This document shows, in pieces, positions 12,854 through 13,162 of a stretch of 13,162 nt of DNA. The DNA is from an uncultured Eubacteriales bacterium. GTDB taxonomy: Bacteria > Bacillota > Clostridia > Oscillospirales > Oscillospiraceae. The stretch's first letter is position 1; the number at the start of each line of letters is the position of its first letter. A program made the position numbers and the translations under genes. Under the pieces are notes generated by a model. That model worked only from the letters and a program-made list of their open reading frames with translations. It did not search any database and had not been told where the DNA came from. The stretch spans positions 1 to 13,162 of the forward strand of contig CATXTO010000049.1 in NCBI GenBank assembly GCA_958402445.1, read 5' to 3'.

Positions 12854-13162
12854 GTAGGGGCGAGCTTCGCTCGCCCGTCAAACCCTACCGGTCTGGAAAA
12901 TTCTCAGGCGGGCGACCAGAGGTCGCCCCTACGGATGCACCATCGGTAGAATCCTGTAGGGGCGAGCTTCGCTCGCCCGTCAAACCCTACCGGTCTGGAA
13001 ATTTCCCCAGCGGGCGGCCAGAGGTCGCCCCTACGGATGCACCATCGGTAGAATCCTGTAGGGGCGAGCTTTGCTCGCCCGCAACCCTACAGGTCTGGAG
13101 AATTTCTAGGCGGGCGACCAGAGGTCGCCCCTACGGATGCACCATCGGTAGAATCCTGTAGG
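12854..13162. repeat. Tandem array of ~102-bp units, each with two GC-rich palindromes
   Basis: Units begin at 12854, 12956 and 13058 (102, 102 and 100 bp), and a fourth starts at 13158 and leaves the window. Each unit has palindrome A, GGGCGAGC-loop-GCTCGCCC (12858-12876, 12960-12978, 13062-13080), and palindrome B, GGGCGACC-aga-GGTCGCCC (12910-12928, 13012-13030, 13112-13130). The third A copy changes only its loop (TTC to TTT), and the second B copy has one arm change. The joining sequences are nearly identical between units. The same palindromes occur singly at 295-533. No gene is seen here; open frames simply run through the repeats. Confidence 0.88.

Noticed and set aside
11949..12881. 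310-codon minus-strand frame opposite hydA
   Set aside because: Shadow frame; hydA on the plus strand has all catalytic signatures and the minus frame has none.
12854..13162. CRISPR array
   Set aside because: The units are about 102 bp and similar over their whole length, so there are no unique spacers; the short palindromes repeat together with their flanks.

Overview
The window looks like chromosomal DNA from a GC-rich, Gram-positive strict anaerobe of the Clostridia, most likely an Oscillospiraceae/Ruminococcaceae-type gut bacterium. This is inferred from strong AGGAGG ribosome sites, SigA-type promoters, a rubrerythrin and a rubredoxin, an [FeFe] hydrogenase with a GltD-like flavoprotein partner, and many short GC-rich palindromic repeats between genes. 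No rRNA, tRNA or CRISPR array was seen.

Layout. 1-700: gene-free DNA with three long perfect hairpins and a cluster of six short GC-rich palindromes. 714-1340: rubrerythrin. 1650-2669: DEDDh 3'-5' exonuclease with its own promoter. 2826-3068: small XRE-type regulator followed by a terminator. 3231-5598: apparent operon of mutY (adenine glycosylase), a PHP-type histidinol-phosphatase and a split-barrel flavin-binding protein, driven by a near-consensus promoter and closed by a strong terminator at 5670-5712. 5714-7650: decayed mobile DNA. A tyrosine-recombinase relic and a serine-recombinase relic flank an AT-richer three-gene block, in which a 70-aa XRE regulator is divergent from two coupled small unknown genes across a region with repeated operator-like sites. 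7666-8589 (minus): rfbA. 8712-8870 (minus): rubredoxin. 9169-12740: two overlapping genes for a NuoF-C/GltD-like flavoprotein and an [FeFe] hydrogenase. 12749-13162: a hairpin, then a ~102-bp tandem array built from the same palindrome family as at the left end.

How the genes may work together. The hydrogenase pair probably links an NAD(P)H pool to H2 through FAD and a chain of Fe-S clusters; its architecture fits the glutamate-synthase-linked group rather than the trimeric bifurcating HydABC type. Rubrerythrin and rubredoxin form the usual peroxide-detoxifying set that protects oxygen-sensitive enzymes, and MutY deals with 8-oxoguanine mispairs. The central block is the accessory part. Its best regulatory signal is a perfect TTTTACTC-N6-GAGTAAAA palindrome lying inside a promoter, with three degenerate copies nearby. 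No wholly new defence or metabolic system can be claimed from sequence alone; the coupled small unknown pair and its operators are the most open question.
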